From positions 62,001 to 126,000 of the forward strand of contig NZ_QLKS01000006.1 in the NCBI RefSeq assembly GCF_003350005.1: 64,000 nucleotides of DNA. The letters run 5' to 3'. A program made the position numbers and the translations under genes. The notes under the pieces were generated by a model. It was not told the origin of the DNA and made no database searches. It saw only the letters and a program-made list of their open reading frames with translations. Position 1 is the first letter of the stretch, and the number at the start of each line of letters is the position of its first letter. The stretch comes from Psychrobacter proteolyticus (lineage in GTDB: Bacteria > Pseudomonadota > Gammaproteobacteria > Pseudomonadales > Moraxellaceae). This document shows positions 51,437-60,683 of this stretch, piece after piece.

Positions 51437-51724
51437 TTAAGAGCGATGTTGGTGATCATTTCTAATTTGTTTTTTGCCCTGATATTTATTTTGTTTTTTC
51501 TCTTTTACTTCGTGTTTAGCAGCCACTATTTTCGCTTTGTGATGTGACTTTGCTGCCTTAGCTTTGGCATGCTTATAGTTATTACTCTCTTTATTGCTGC
51601 TGTGTTTTTGATGCTGTACCTGAGCTGTATGATGCTTATCAAAATTAGGCGCGGCATTGGCCTGACCAACCATCGACAAACAAGCAGTAACGGCTAGAAT
51701 CGAGCTAACTAGTATCTTTTTCAT
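51437..51724 (-). CDS. Exported Lys/His-rich small protein
   Basis: 95 residues. A clear Sec signal (MKKILVSSILAVTACLSMVGQANA) precedes about 71 residues composed mostly of Lys, His, Gln, Asn and Ala (for example HHTAQVQHQKHSSNKE, HAKAKAAKSHHKAK), predicted disordered. The composition recalls the acid-shock protein Asr, which is also exported and Lys/His-rich, but I see no alignable repeat, so homology is not claimed. Its own terminator follows. Acid buffering, metal binding or nucleic-acid binding are possible roles. Confidence 0.65.
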   Translation of the reverse strand: MKKILVSSILAVTACLSMVGQANAAPNFDKHHTAQVQHQKHSSNKESNNYKHAKAKAAKSHHKAKIVAAKHEVKEKKQNKYQGKKQIRNDHQHRS

Positions 51725-52158
51725 AATTTTATTCCTTTGAATTCATATTTAGAGTAGTTATAGATAATTCACTTAGTGTTAAATGAACTATCGTGATAAA
51801 GCTTTACTCTATCGACAAAGAGAATGATAAATGATTCTAGTATTAAGTAGATTTATGAAACTTGAAGAAAGGTTGCGATTGTTACGAGGGCATGCGCAAT
51901 CAAAGGCATGTTAGGTATTGGCGTAATGTTTGGTTAAATGACAGCGTATTTAGGCTTTATCGGTAAGCATCGTAAACAAGATATTTATAAAAACGCGAAT
52001 GACTAGCTGATTGATAAAGAGTGCAAATACGGAAACGGTTAAGCCAAATTTCCTGATATCAATATTTCTGGTATTCGAAAAACCTAACTCATCAGAAGTT
52101 TCTGGTTAATGTTTAAAACGAGCATAGCAATACCCCATACTGCTATGCTCTAAATGTG
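51725..52158. other. Gene-poor stretch with possible degraded coding remnant
   Basis: 434 bases. Around 51938-52000 a 22-codon frame (MTAYLGFIGKHRKQDIYKNAND) runs to a TAG and continues past it for a further 15-30 codons interrupted by another stop, which could be a decayed gene. It is too short to identify. The 3' end holds the rlmA terminator at 52120-52150. Confidence 0.35.
52120..52150 (-). terminator. Terminator after rlmA
   Basis: GAGCATAGCA (52120-52129) and TGCTATGCTC (52141-52150) form a perfect 10-base stem with an 11-base loop; GTTTTAAAC follows on the minus strand. Confidence 0.75.
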
Positions 52159-53106
52159 CTAAACAGACGTTTTCTGCAAAATATAAACCACAAACTTTGC
52201 CTCTGTACTAAATGCTTCTTTCTCTACTGCTGCCAGTAGTGCTTGTCTTTTCTCACTGCGGGCACGGTACGCATAAGGTGTCATCGTCATCAAATCAGCC
52301 AAATCCTCTGCGGATAACGTCAGCTCTGTACTGACACGGCAGGTCTCAACCAACGTAAAATATGGTGCCAATTCTTGCAAAAATTTATCAGAATCATGCT
52401 CACGCACATCATCAAACAGAGCATCACGCATCGTTGCCAAATGCCCGATATCAGGTTTGGCAATGATTAAATAGCCACCATCCATCAATACATTATCAAA
52501 CGCCTCGGGCAAAATGGGGCTAAAAATACTGCTAATACCCGTCATACTGTGCGGGCGTAATGGTAAATGTGCAGCACTGGTCACTAATGGATAGACCGCT
52601 GTCGTCTTGGCAGTATCTTCTTTGCGCGGCTGATACCATAGACGACCTGCTAGTTTACTGACTTTGGCCAGCTCAACCACTGCAGGCTTACTGATGTCAG
52701 CGGCTATCAGCGTGTCTATAACATCCGATCCCATTTGTGCCATTGCCTGCGTGTAGTAGCCTTCTCCGCAGCCAATATCAAGCCAATTGACCGGCTTGCT
52801 ATCTTGCTTATCTATTAACTCATCGTTAGACAGCAATTCTGCCATTTTTTGACTAATTAGGTTTTGGAGCAAGGCATAGTGCCCATGATTCAAGAACCGT
52901 TTACGCGCATCGATAGATTCTTGACTATCACCGGGGGCTTTGGACTTTTTTTGTTGTACTGGCAGCAGGTTAACATAGCCTTGACGCGCTACATCAAAGG
53001 GATGTGAAGTCTGCTTAGGGTGCAAACTACCATCACAGCGCCAAGTATCTGCAGCAGGATCTAGTGGTGACTGACAAAGTGGACAAATAAATAACGACAC
53101 GGGCAT
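52159..53106 (-). CDS. rlmA: 23S rRNA (guanine-N1)-methyltransferase RlmA-like
   Basis: 315 residues from the ATG at 53106. N-terminal zinc-finger-like segment with CPLC near the start and a later Cys-His pair, FDVARQGYVNLL characteristic of RlmA, then a class I SAM-dependent methyltransferase core (WLDIGCGEGYYTQAM, LIAADISKPAV). The family methylates a guanine in helix 35 of 23S rRNA (G745 in E. coli). Separated from mraY by a strong terminator, so transcribed on its own. Confidence 0.85.
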   Translation of the reverse strand: MPVSLFICPLCQSPLDPAADTWRCDGSLHPKQTSHPFDVARQGYVNLLPVQQKKSKAPGDSQESIDARKRFLNHGHYALLQNLISQKMAELLSNDELIDKQDSKPVNWLDIGCGEGYYTQAMAQMGSDVIDTLIAADISKPAVVELAKVSKLAGRLWYQPRKEDTAKTTAVYPLVTSAAHLPLRPHSMTGISSIFSPILPEAFDNVLMDGGYLIIAKPDIGHLATMRDALFDDVREHDSDKFLQELAPYFTLVETCRVSTELTLSAEDLADLMTMTPYAYRARSEKRQALLAAVEKEAFSTEAKFVVYILQKTSV

Positions 53107-53163
53107 CTCAAAGTGATAGCAATATGCTTCGCATTTTAACAAAATTCACCTGCCTTGAGCGAC

Positions 53164-53199
53164 AAAAAGCCGTTTCAATCATGATTGAGACGGCTTTTT
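53164..53199. terminator. Terminator closing the rsmH-mraY cluster
   Basis: A 16-base stem (53164-53179 with 53184-53199, one non-Watson-Crick position, 4-base loop) with A5 and T5 ends, 46 bases beyond the mraY stop. Confidence 0.92.
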
Positions 53200-53245
53200 G
53201 GAGTTCTGCAAATTGATATCTATATAGATATGCGACTGTTATAGC

Positions 53246-54364
53246 TTAACGCAGTTTTAGCGTCATTAGCCCGAGGATGACAAGGATAATGGCAATAATC
53301 CAAAATCTAGCCACCACCTGCGTTTCTTTCCAGCCAATTTCTTCAAAGTGATGGTGCAGCGGTGCCATACGGAAGACGCGTTTTTTGCGCAGTTTGTACG
53401 AGCCAACTTGCAACATCACTGATAGTGCTTCTGCGACAAACAAGCCACCCATAATCGCAAAGGCAATCTCTTGACGGGTCATCACGGCGATAGTACCTAG
53501 CATTGCACCTAGTGCTAGCGCGCCAACGTCACCCATAAAGACTTGTGCTGGATGCGCGTTGAACCATAAGAAGCCAAGACCTGCTCCGACCATTGAGCCA
53601 CAGACGATGATGACTTCGGAGTTGTAAGGAATATAAGGTACATGCAAGTAATCAGCAAAGCGTACATCGCCTGATACATAGGCCATCGCGCCCAAACCTG
53701 CAGCGACGAGAACGACTGGCAAAATTGCCAAACCATCCAAACCATCGGTTAGATTGACTGCGTTAGAAGCTCCATTAATCACAAAGTAGGTAAAGATGAT
53801 GAAGCCAATACCAAATGGCACCGCTGAAAATGGAATCATCCAGTCTTTGAATACTGGCAATAGCAGATCCTGCATCTCACGTGTGGTATTGATATCTGGT
53901 TGTAGCGTGGCGATATAATACAAAGACACACCGACAAATAACGCACCCATAGACAGCCAAAAATACTTTTTGCGAGCGATTAAGCCTTTTGGATCTTTGT
54001 ACTTAATTTTTAGCCAATCATCAGCCCAACCTACGGCACCGAAGATAACCATAACCACGAGCAAAATCCAAACATAAGGATTGTTTAATCGTGCCCATAG
54101 TAGCGTCGATATGCCAATCGCACTGAGGATCAATACCCCGCCCATGGTTGGTGTACCAGTCTTTGCCAAATGCGATTGAGGCCCATCATTACGAATGGCC
54201 TGACCATATTTGAGCGATCGCAAGTGCCGAATGACACGGCCACCAAACATCATGCTAAATACAAGGGCGGTAACAACTGCAAGCAACGCTCGCAGCGTCA
54301 ACGAAGAAACCGCAGAAAACGGCGTATAATACTGGCCAAGCCAGCCGAACAACCAAACTAACAC
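53246..54364 (-). CDS. mraY: Phospho-N-acetylmuramoyl-pentapeptide transferase
   Basis: 372 residues, about ten spans; transfers phospho-MurNAc-pentapeptide to undecaprenyl phosphate to make lipid I. Starts with GTG at 54364, with AGAGGAG seven bases upstream inside the end of murF. Motifs: [19 protein letters not shown], the Asp pair of [45 protein letters not shown] and MAPLHHHFE. Three bases after murF. In the usual dcw order murD would follow; here a terminator does. Confidence 0.96.
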   Translation of the reverse strand: MLVWLFGWLGQYYTPFSAVSSLTLRALLAVVTALVFSMMFGGRVIRHLRSLKYGQAIRNDGPQSHLAKTGTPTMGGVLILSAIGISTLLWARLNNPYVWILLVVMVIFGAVGWADDWLKIKYKDPKGLIARKKYFWLSMGALFVGVSLYYIATLQPDINTTREMQDLLLPVFKDWMIPFSAVPFGIGFIIFTYFVINGASNAVNLTDGLDGLAILPVVLVAAGLGAMAYVSGDVRFADYLHVPYIPYNSEVIIVCGSMVGAGLGFLWFNAHPAQVFMGDVGALALGAMLGTIAVMTRQEIAFAIMGGLFVAEALSVMLQVGSYKLRKKRVFRMAPLHHHFEEIGWKETQVVARFWIIAIILVILGLMTLKLR

Positions 54365-54367
54365 CGC

Positions 54368-55816
54368 CTACTCCTCTACTAGCGCATGAATAAGTGTTTC
54401 CATTCCCATGGAACGAGAGCCTTTGAACAACACAGTACAAGGCTTAGCTTGTTGCGCTTGCAAATACGGCTGTAAATACTGTAATAAACTTTCTTTGTCA
54501 GCAAAGGCATGAGCACTGATATCAGACACTTCTTGCGCACCCGCAACGGTATAAGGAGCATATTCGCCAACACAAAGCAGCACGTTGATACCTGTGGTTG
54601 CGATAGTACGGCCCAAGCTTTGATGCTCACTAATAGCCGCTTCTCCTAACTCACCGATATCGCCCAGTACCATGACCTGCGTACCCGTTTGCGCAGCCAA
54701 TACTTTGGCCGCAGCACGTACCGAATGAGGGTTGGCATTATAAGTATCATCAATGAGACGATGCATACCAAGTATCTGACTATTTAGACGACCTTTAGCT
54801 GGGCGTGCATTTTCGAGCCCAATGACGATGTCACTCACCTCAATATTTAGCGCATGCGCACAGGCAGCAGCAGCCAAGGCATTATTGACATTGTGTTCAC
54901 CTGCCAATGGCAAGTTGATATCATGGATTTGGTTACCGATATGTAGCTTAAATTCGCTACGTTCTGGCTCTACGTCTAGATGGCTTGCACTCACATCCGT
55001 ATTACCAAAGCCAATCACATGTGAGGTGTGCTTTTCAGCGATACGACGCAACTGATTGGTAAAATCATCTTTATCAGGAACAATCGCAAACTGCGCGTCT
55101 GTCAATGTATGGTAAATCTCTGCTTTGGTCTGGCATATGCCTTCACGGCTACCAAATTCACCCAAATGCGCTGTACCGATGTTTAAGATACAGGCCACAT
55201 CAGGCTGAACTATTTCAGTCGTATAAGCAATCTCGCCAATATGGTTTGCGCCTAACTCCAAAATAGCGTAACGATGATGATCTGATAGCTCAAGAAGCAT
55301 CATTGGCACACCCAAATCGTTATTGAGGTTACCACGAGTGATCAAGGTCGGTGCCAATCTACCAAAGATACTGCCTAGCATTTCTTTGCAAGTAGTCTTG
55401 CCACTAGAACCCGTAATAGCAATTACGGTTAAATCTGTATGCTGCTGACGACGATAGGCTGCCAATTGACCTAGTGCCAAACTAGTATCGCTGACCACCA
55501 ATTGCGGAATAGCATTTGGGCCGGACAACGAAATAGGACGCGAGACAACAGCGGCAACTGCGCCTTTTGATATTGCTGTCTCGATATAATCGTGACCATC
55601 GAAATTATCGCCGCTTAGCGCCAAAAATATATCGCCTGGCTTTATCGTGCGGGTATCGGTGGCTATCCGCTTACTGGCTAAAGCAGTCTGCTCTGCTGCA
55701 TGACCTTGTGGTAGTTGCCACTGCCCATCGAGCGACGTGGTCGCTGCGAGCAGATTGTCCATTTGCCAGACATAGAGCCCTTGCGACTGGGCAGTATTAT
55801 CGGTGTCGGCTGTCAT
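54368..55816 (-). CDS. murF: UDP-MurNAc-tripeptide:D-Ala-D-Ala ligase
   Basis: 482 residues. Adds D-Ala-D-Ala to complete the UDP-MurNAc-pentapeptide. N-terminal domain with ATDTRTIKPGDIFLAL, ATP-binding AITGSSGKTTCKEML, GNLNNDLGVPMMLLEL, ILELGANHIGEIAYT and the C-terminal RLIDDTYNANPHSVRAA. Lies between murE (82-base gap) and mraY (3-base gap). Confidence 0.96.
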   Translation of the reverse strand: MTADTDNTAQSQGLYVWQMDNLLAATTSLDGQWQLPQGHAAEQTALASKRIATDTRTIKPGDIFLALSGDNFDGHDYIETAISKGAVAAVVSRPISLSGPNAIPQLVVSDTSLALGQLAAYRRQQHTDLTVIAITGSSGKTTCKEMLGSIFGRLAPTLITRGNLNNDLGVPMMLLELSDHHRYAILELGANHIGEIAYTTEIVQPDVACILNIGTAHLGEFGSREGICQTKAEIYHTLTDAQFAIVPDKDDFTNQLRRIAEKHTSHVIGFGNTDVSASHLDVEPERSEFKLHIGNQIHDINLPLAGEHNVNNALAAAACAHALNIEVSDIVIGLENARPAKGRLNSQILGMHRLIDDTYNANPHSVRAAAKVLAAQTGTQVMVLGDIGELGEAAISEHQSLGRTIATTGINVLLCVGEYAPYTVAGAQEVSDISAHAFADKESLLQYLQPYLQAQQAKPCTVLFKGSRSMGMETLIHALVEE

Positions 55817-55898
55817 AATGATTACCTTATATGATGACTACTTAATTTTTATATTTAATGATCAATTTTTACTAATGCATGTATCGAAAGTCAATCAA

Positions 55899-57614
55899 CT
55901 ACACACGTCCCGCCTGACTCAATGCCTGCTGCAAAACAACACTGTCATCGAAATCATAGCGAACGTTATTAATCTCTTGATAGGTTTCGTGACCTTTGCC
56001 TGCGATGACTACGATATCATCTACACCTGAGTGACTAACTGCATATTCAATAGCAGTTTGGCGGGCAGGCTCGATATGGGTTCGTTGATATTGCTCAGCT
56101 GTCATACCAGCCTGCATATCTTGCAAAATTACATTTGGGTCTTCGGTACGTGGATTATCCGCGGTCAAAACAACTTGATCAGCACCTGCTAGACCTGCTT
56201 GCGCCATCAACGGTCGCTTGCCTGCATCACGATCTCCGCCGCAACCAAATACTGCCCATAGCTGACCTTTACAGTGGGTTTTTAAACTTGCCAGCACTTG
56301 GTTTAGAGCGTCTGGAGTATGCGCATAATCAACGATAAAGCAGCCATCATTTGATGGTACACGCTGCATACGCCCAACTGCACCTTGCAACTGTGCAACA
56401 GCAGGCGCAATACGCTCGATATTCATAGCCAAGTCATCATCAAGTGCTACGACGGCTGCTATCGCTGCGAGCAAATTGGCTACATTGAAGCGACCTAATA
56501 ATGGACTCACAATCTCTATGTTGTCAGCTTTGTCATCACCAAAATCAGTACGCAGATTTATTTTGACGCCTTGCAGACTGGGTGTAATATCAGCGGCAAC
56601 AAAAGTAGCCGCTTTTGATGAATCCAAACTGTATGTCCATACCGTCAAACCGCTGGCATTTGCCGTATCTAACATAACCTGAGCGTGCTCATCATCGATG
56701 TTGATAATGGCATGGGTCAAATCTGGAAAATGAGCTTTATCAAACAGCTTTGCTTTAGCAGCGGCATATTCTGCCATATCGGCATGATAGTCTAAATGGT
56801 CACGACTCAAATTGGTATAAATCGCCACAGTGACTGGCATACCTTGTAGACGTTGTTGATCTAACCCGTGAGAGCTGGCCTCTAATGCCAATATTTCTGC
56901 CTCTTCTGTTCCCATTTGATATAGGAACTGCTGGACAGCTAACGCATCGCCCGTGGTATGGCTGGCTTGCACCAGAGCGCCAAGTCTTCCATTACCTGCC
57001 GTACCCATCACTGCGCTACTCTGACCCATCAACTGAGTAAGCTGTGCTACTAATTGACTGATGGTTGTTTTGCCGTTCGTACCAGTCACTGCAACTACGG
57101 TCGGTAGAGTCACTGGCGGCTGATATTGCAGGCGCGCTTGAATTAAGCTACCTAAAAAGTCACGAATGTTAGGAACGTACAATACAGGGCATGGCAACGC
57201 TGCTAGTTGCTGCTGTGCATTAGCAATACTATCTGTCTTAGGTTCACTATTGGTATTTGAGAGGTTGTTTGCTTCGCTAAGCAAAACGCTAGGGTCAATC
57301 TCTGAGATAATAAACGCGGCTTGCTCAGCGGCTTGTAGTAGATAATCGCGACTTTTTTGAGGGTTGGCTGTTTGACTCTTCAAAAGGACAAATACGTCAT
57401 TCGCTTCCAATTGTCGATTGTCTAAGCGAAACTGTTGAAACGGAATATGGGCAATAGACTGGGATTGATCTGAACCTACCTGATTGGATGCTTCCTGAAT
57501 CGATGCTGCTATCATCGCTGTAAGCTGCTCAGCCAGTTTTTGCTGCTGGCTTTTATTGGCATCTATAAGCTGTTGTAAAGTAACAGTAGCGCTATCTAGC
57601 GATGATATAGTCAT
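55899..57614 (-). CDS. murE: UDP-MurNAc-L-Ala-D-Glu:meso-diaminopimelate ligase
   Basis: 571 residues, longer than the 495 of E. coli, mainly through N-terminal extension and inserts before the ATPase domain. ATP-binding VTGTNGKTTISQLV, ASSHGLDQQRL, NLSRDHLDYHADM. The DNPRTEDP motif marks recognition of meso-diaminopimelate, so the wall is of the standard Gram-negative A1gamma type. Follows ftsI after 66 bases. Confidence 0.96.
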   Translation of the reverse strand: MTISSLDSATVTLQQLIDANKSQQQKLAEQLTAMIAASIQEASNQVGSDQSQSIAHIPFQQFRLDNRQLEANDVFVLLKSQTANPQKSRDYLLQAAEQAAFIISEIDPSVLLSEANNLSNTNSEPKTDSIANAQQQLAALPCPVLYVPNIRDFLGSLIQARLQYQPPVTLPTVVAVTGTNGKTTISQLVAQLTQLMGQSSAVMGTAGNGRLGALVQASHTTGDALAVQQFLYQMGTEEAEILALEASSHGLDQQRLQGMPVTVAIYTNLSRDHLDYHADMAEYAAAKAKLFDKAHFPDLTHAIINIDDEHAQVMLDTANASGLTVWTYSLDSSKAATFVAADITPSLQGVKINLRTDFGDDKADNIEIVSPLLGRFNVANLLAAIAAVVALDDDLAMNIERIAPAVAQLQGAVGRMQRVPSNDGCFIVDYAHTPDALNQVLASLKTHCKGQLWAVFGCGGDRDAGKRPLMAQAGLAGADQVVLTADNPRTEDPNVILQDMQAGMTAEQYQRTHIEPARQTAIEYAVSHSGVDDIVVIAGKGHETYQEINNVRYDFDDSVVLQQALSQAGRV

Positions 57615-57680
57615 AGATAAATCCTAAACAGTTAAAACGTGTCAGCTCAGTAGAACTGGACATTTAAAATAATTGAACGC

Positions 57681-59771
57681 TTACTGCGCTTCCGTTTTTA
57701 GTGGCTTATCCAAAGGCACATTATACAATCGTAATGCTTCTTTCATTACATTATGGAAGACAGGGGCGACCGTTAGACCAGCATAAATCTGACCACGTGG
57801 GTCTTCAATAAGCATCACGCCCACCAGCTTTGGATTGGATGCAGGTGCCATACCAGCAAAGACGTTACGATACTGATCAGTATAGTAACCACCGTCTGGA
57901 TTGATACGGCGTGACGTACCTGTCTTACCTGCCACGCGATATCCATCAATGGCGGCGTCTTTAGCCGTACCACCAGGCTCAGTCACGCTCTCAAGCATCT
58001 GTACGATAGACATTGCCTGCTCATGAGCCATAATGCGTTTGCTTGGCTGTGACTTGTCATCTTTAATTAAAGTTAATGGATGCATGACACCACCTGCTGC
58101 TAGGGCTGAATACGCCTGTGCGACCTGTGCCAATGTCACTTGTAAACCATAACCATAACTGACCGTCGCACGGCGAGAGGTTTCTTTCTCTTTTGGCGTG
58201 ACGATTAAACCACTGCCCTCACCTGGGAACTGCAAAGGTGTTTTTGAGCCGAAGCCAAACTGTCGTTGCATATTACTAATAGCATCGGCTGGCAGTGATA
58301 GCGCAATCTTGGTGGAGGCCACGTTACTGGATTTCTGTAATAGCGTGGCCATGTTAATCATGCCCAAGTTATTATGATCTCGAATGGTATAGCCACGTAC
58401 ACGAATCGAACCAGGATTGGTATCAATCAAAGTCGTTGGCGTATATTTGCCCGAGTTTAGTGCTGCTGCAACAGTAAACGGTTTCATCACCGAACCTGGC
58501 TCAAACACATCTAACAGCGCGCGGTTACGCTGGTTTTCACCTGTCATCTCGTTAAGGTTGTTCGAGTTAAATGACGGCCATGTCGATAGTGCCAACACTT
58601 CACCAGTTTGCACGTCAACGATCATACCTGTTGACCAGCGTGCTTTTTGCAAGCGTCCAGCCTTTTCTAGCTCTTTATACAGCAAATACTGTAAGCGCGA
58701 ATCGATAGTCAACGCCACATCTTTACCGGGTACTTCTGGCTCGATTTGCTTAATTTCTTTTAGGCTGTTTTGTTTGGCGTCTTTTAGAACCAGAACTTTT
58801 CCGTCATCACCTGCCAGATCTTTTTCGTACTGACGCTCAATACCAGCACGGCCTTCGTAACCGCCTTCAGGATCTTTGGCGTTTTGACCCATAAAGCCCA
58901 GTAGCTGTGCGTTAGACTGTGGCTGCGGGTAATAACGCTGAAAGAAATTCTTTTCGTAGACACCAGGGAAATCAAGCGAGCTGACGCTTTGGGCAATCTC
59001 AGGTGTGACCTTATTAAGCAATGGCAAATAGTGTGAGCCTGCACCAGATGGCAAAGCTGCTTTTACGGCTTTCTCATTGGTCACATCGATACTGTCATCA
59101 ATAGCCGTGACTTTTTTCAACTCATCAACTGAGATATTGGCAGCAGCGGCTAGCTTTGTCAGGTCCATATTATCCAGACGCTTTTGCATACGCGCCTGTA
59201 ATTGTGGACTGCTAGGGTTGGTAATGATAATGCGCTTTAGCTCGTAATATTCACGTGAATAATCATGCGGACTAAACGAAACCGTCGCGAGCGGCGCGCT
59301 GACCGCAAGCGGTAGATTATTTCGATCGGTAATCATACCGCGATAAGACTTTTGGGTGCGCTCACTGGTAATGAGCTCATTACCTTTGTCTTGATAAAAC
59401 TGTGCGTTGGCCACCTGAATATAATAGGCGCGGCTGATCAATAGCGCTAATATGACTAGCGCTAGACCCCAAACCATACGGAAACGGTTTTTGTCTTGTT
59501 CGAAACCACCGAGAGCAGAAGCACCTGACGCTTTGCTCGAAAAAACCATTTTGCTTTTGCGATTTTTTACACTGGTATAAGCGCCTTGGTTGTCGCTTTT
59601 TTTGATGCGACCAAACAGCTTGGCCTTACGATTACTTGCAGCTTTATCAGGCTTGCTACTCGTCTGACCAGACTTAGCCGCACTGGCTCGGCGGAGAGGT
59701 TTGGTTACCTTGCCGCTGGCTGGTTTCTTGCTGGTGTTTTTTGCGGTGGATTTAGGCTTTTTCTCACTCAT
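57681..59771 (-). CDS. ftsI: Penicillin-binding protein 3 (FtsI), septal transpeptidase
   Basis: 696 residues. About 98 mostly Lys/Ser/Ala residues precede the single membrane helix (MVWGLALVILALLISRAYYI), then the dimerisation domain and the transpeptidase: active Ser in EPGSVMKPFTVA (near residue 427), SSN in QKSSNVAST, and KTGT near residue 615. Crosslinks septal peptidoglycan with FtsW. The cytoplasmic tail is far longer than the roughly 20 residues of E. coli FtsI. Its ATG overlaps the ftsL stop (ATGA). Confidence 0.95.
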   Translation of the reverse strand: MSEKKPKSTAKNTSKKPASGKVTKPLRRASAAKSGQTSSKPDKAASNRKAKLFGRIKKSDNQGAYTSVKNRKSKMVFSSKASGASALGGFEQDKNRFRMVWGLALVILALLISRAYYIQVANAQFYQDKGNELITSERTQKSYRGMITDRNNLPLAVSAPLATVSFSPHDYSREYYELKRIIITNPSSPQLQARMQKRLDNMDLTKLAAAANISVDELKKVTAIDDSIDVTNEKAVKAALPSGAGSHYLPLLNKVTPEIAQSVSSLDFPGVYEKNFFQRYYPQPQSNAQLLGFMGQNAKDPEGGYEGRAGIERQYEKDLAGDDGKVLVLKDAKQNSLKEIKQIEPEVPGKDVALTIDSRLQYLLYKELEKAGRLQKARWSTGMIVDVQTGEVLALSTWPSFNSNNLNEMTGENQRNRALLDVFEPGSVMKPFTVAAALNSGKYTPTTLIDTNPGSIRVRGYTIRDHNNLGMINMATLLQKSSNVASTKIALSLPADAISNMQRQFGFGSKTPLQFPGEGSGLIVTPKEKETSRRATVSYGYGLQVTLAQVAQAYSALAAGGVMHPLTLIKDDKSQPSKRIMAHEQAMSIVQMLESVTEPGGTAKDAAIDGYRVAGKTGTSRRINPDGGYYTDQYRNVFAGMAPASNPKLVGVMLIEDPRGQIYAGLTVAPVFHNVMKEALRLYNVPLDKPLKTEAQ

Positions 59772-60250
59772 TGTCCTGCCTCCGTCGCTGGTTCTTCAGG
59801 GGATATATCAGTGGAGGCACGTGGCCCAATCACGTCAGACATATCTTCATCTGAGTCTTCCGTAACCACTGGCACCAATGCCGTTGCGACACCAGGCTGG
59901 ATAATCAGCTTATCCTCTAATGTTGGCGAATACATACCCAATTCAGCAACCGCTCGACTGGCAATCTGCGGTGTGGCGCTAAAGGTTTGTTGCTCAATCA
60001 ATAGACGCTGATGCTCCACTTGTAGCTTACGTTCTTGTTTTTTCATGTCTTGCAAGGTTTTGTAGTCCTGATGATATTGCTGAACTTCTTCGGCAGTTTT
60101 GATACCACTCCATACAATCGTGGCTGCCAATAGCAGTAGCACGACCACATAAATGCTCACCACATTAAACCGGCGCACGAACAGCTCGCCGACATCGGTA
60201 TTGTAAGGTGTAGCAGTGCGGCGTTTCGCAGGTTTGTCAGATATTGCCAT
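59768..60250 (-). CDS. ftsL: Cell division protein FtsL
   Basis: 160 residues. Cytoplasmic basic N-terminus (KPAKRRTATPYNTD), one membrane helix (VVSIYVVVLLLLAATIVWSGI) and a periplasmic heptad-rich coiled coil (EEVQQYHQDYKTLQDMKKQERKLQVEHQRLLIEQQTF) that pairs with FtsB, then an acidic C-terminal tail of about 35 residues not found in E. coli FtsL. Overlaps ftsI by four bases. The 433-base gap to rsmH upstream is unusual. Confidence 0.9.
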   Translation of the reverse strand: MAISDKPAKRRTATPYNTDVGELFVRRFNVVSIYVVVLLLLAATIVWSGIKTAEEVQQYHQDYKTLQDMKKQERKLQVEHQRLLIEQQTFSATPQIASRAVAELGMYSPTLEDKLIIQPGVATALVPVVTEDSDEDMSDVIGPRASTDISPEEPATEAGQ

Positions 60251-60683
60251 GACGATCTCAAAAAGGTGAACGTAAACGGTAGAGTAGATAACGGATTGCG
60301 AAAGATGAACGTGTCGTTATTCGGTCATACCATCGATAAATATAAAACCAAAGACACTTATAAATGTACAAACTAAACTTAAAAAAACGAATGTAAAAAA
60401 CATATCCAATAGCTAATATATTTAGGAGCCATAAGTCATCACAACTCATGGCTATCAATATGCCATACCACAACCAAACACATTGTATGGCTGTACTACA
60501 TATAAATCCATTCAACTATCATGCAGATAAAAAACCAACTGCTGAGCCTAACAGACAATATTTACAGATTTTTAACAGTGGCGTAGCCATTAGGACATTT
60601 GCGCATCATTTAGACAAACATTAGCAATCTTAGACAACTCAATAATTATATTCAGATATAAATTATGCCATCATGATGTTCTT
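60251..60683. other. rsmH-ftsL spacer
   Basis: 433 AT-rich bases where most relatives have almost none. A weak inverted repeat (AGCCAT at 60427-60432 with ATGGCT at 60448-60453) lies inside. An 85-codon hydrophobic frame (60515-60258) starts with TTG, lacks a ribosome-binding site and is Cys/Trp-rich; I do not call it. A separate ftsL promoter is possible here. Confidence 0.5.

Noticed and set aside
60427-60453. Inverted repeat AGCCAT/ATGGCT in the rsmH-ftsL gap as a terminator
   Set aside because: Six-base stem without a T-run; too weak to call.
60258-60515. 85-codon hydrophobic frame just before ftsL on the minus strand
   Set aside because: TTG start, no ribosome-binding site, Cys/Trp-rich unlike real membrane proteins here; AT-rich spacer explains it.
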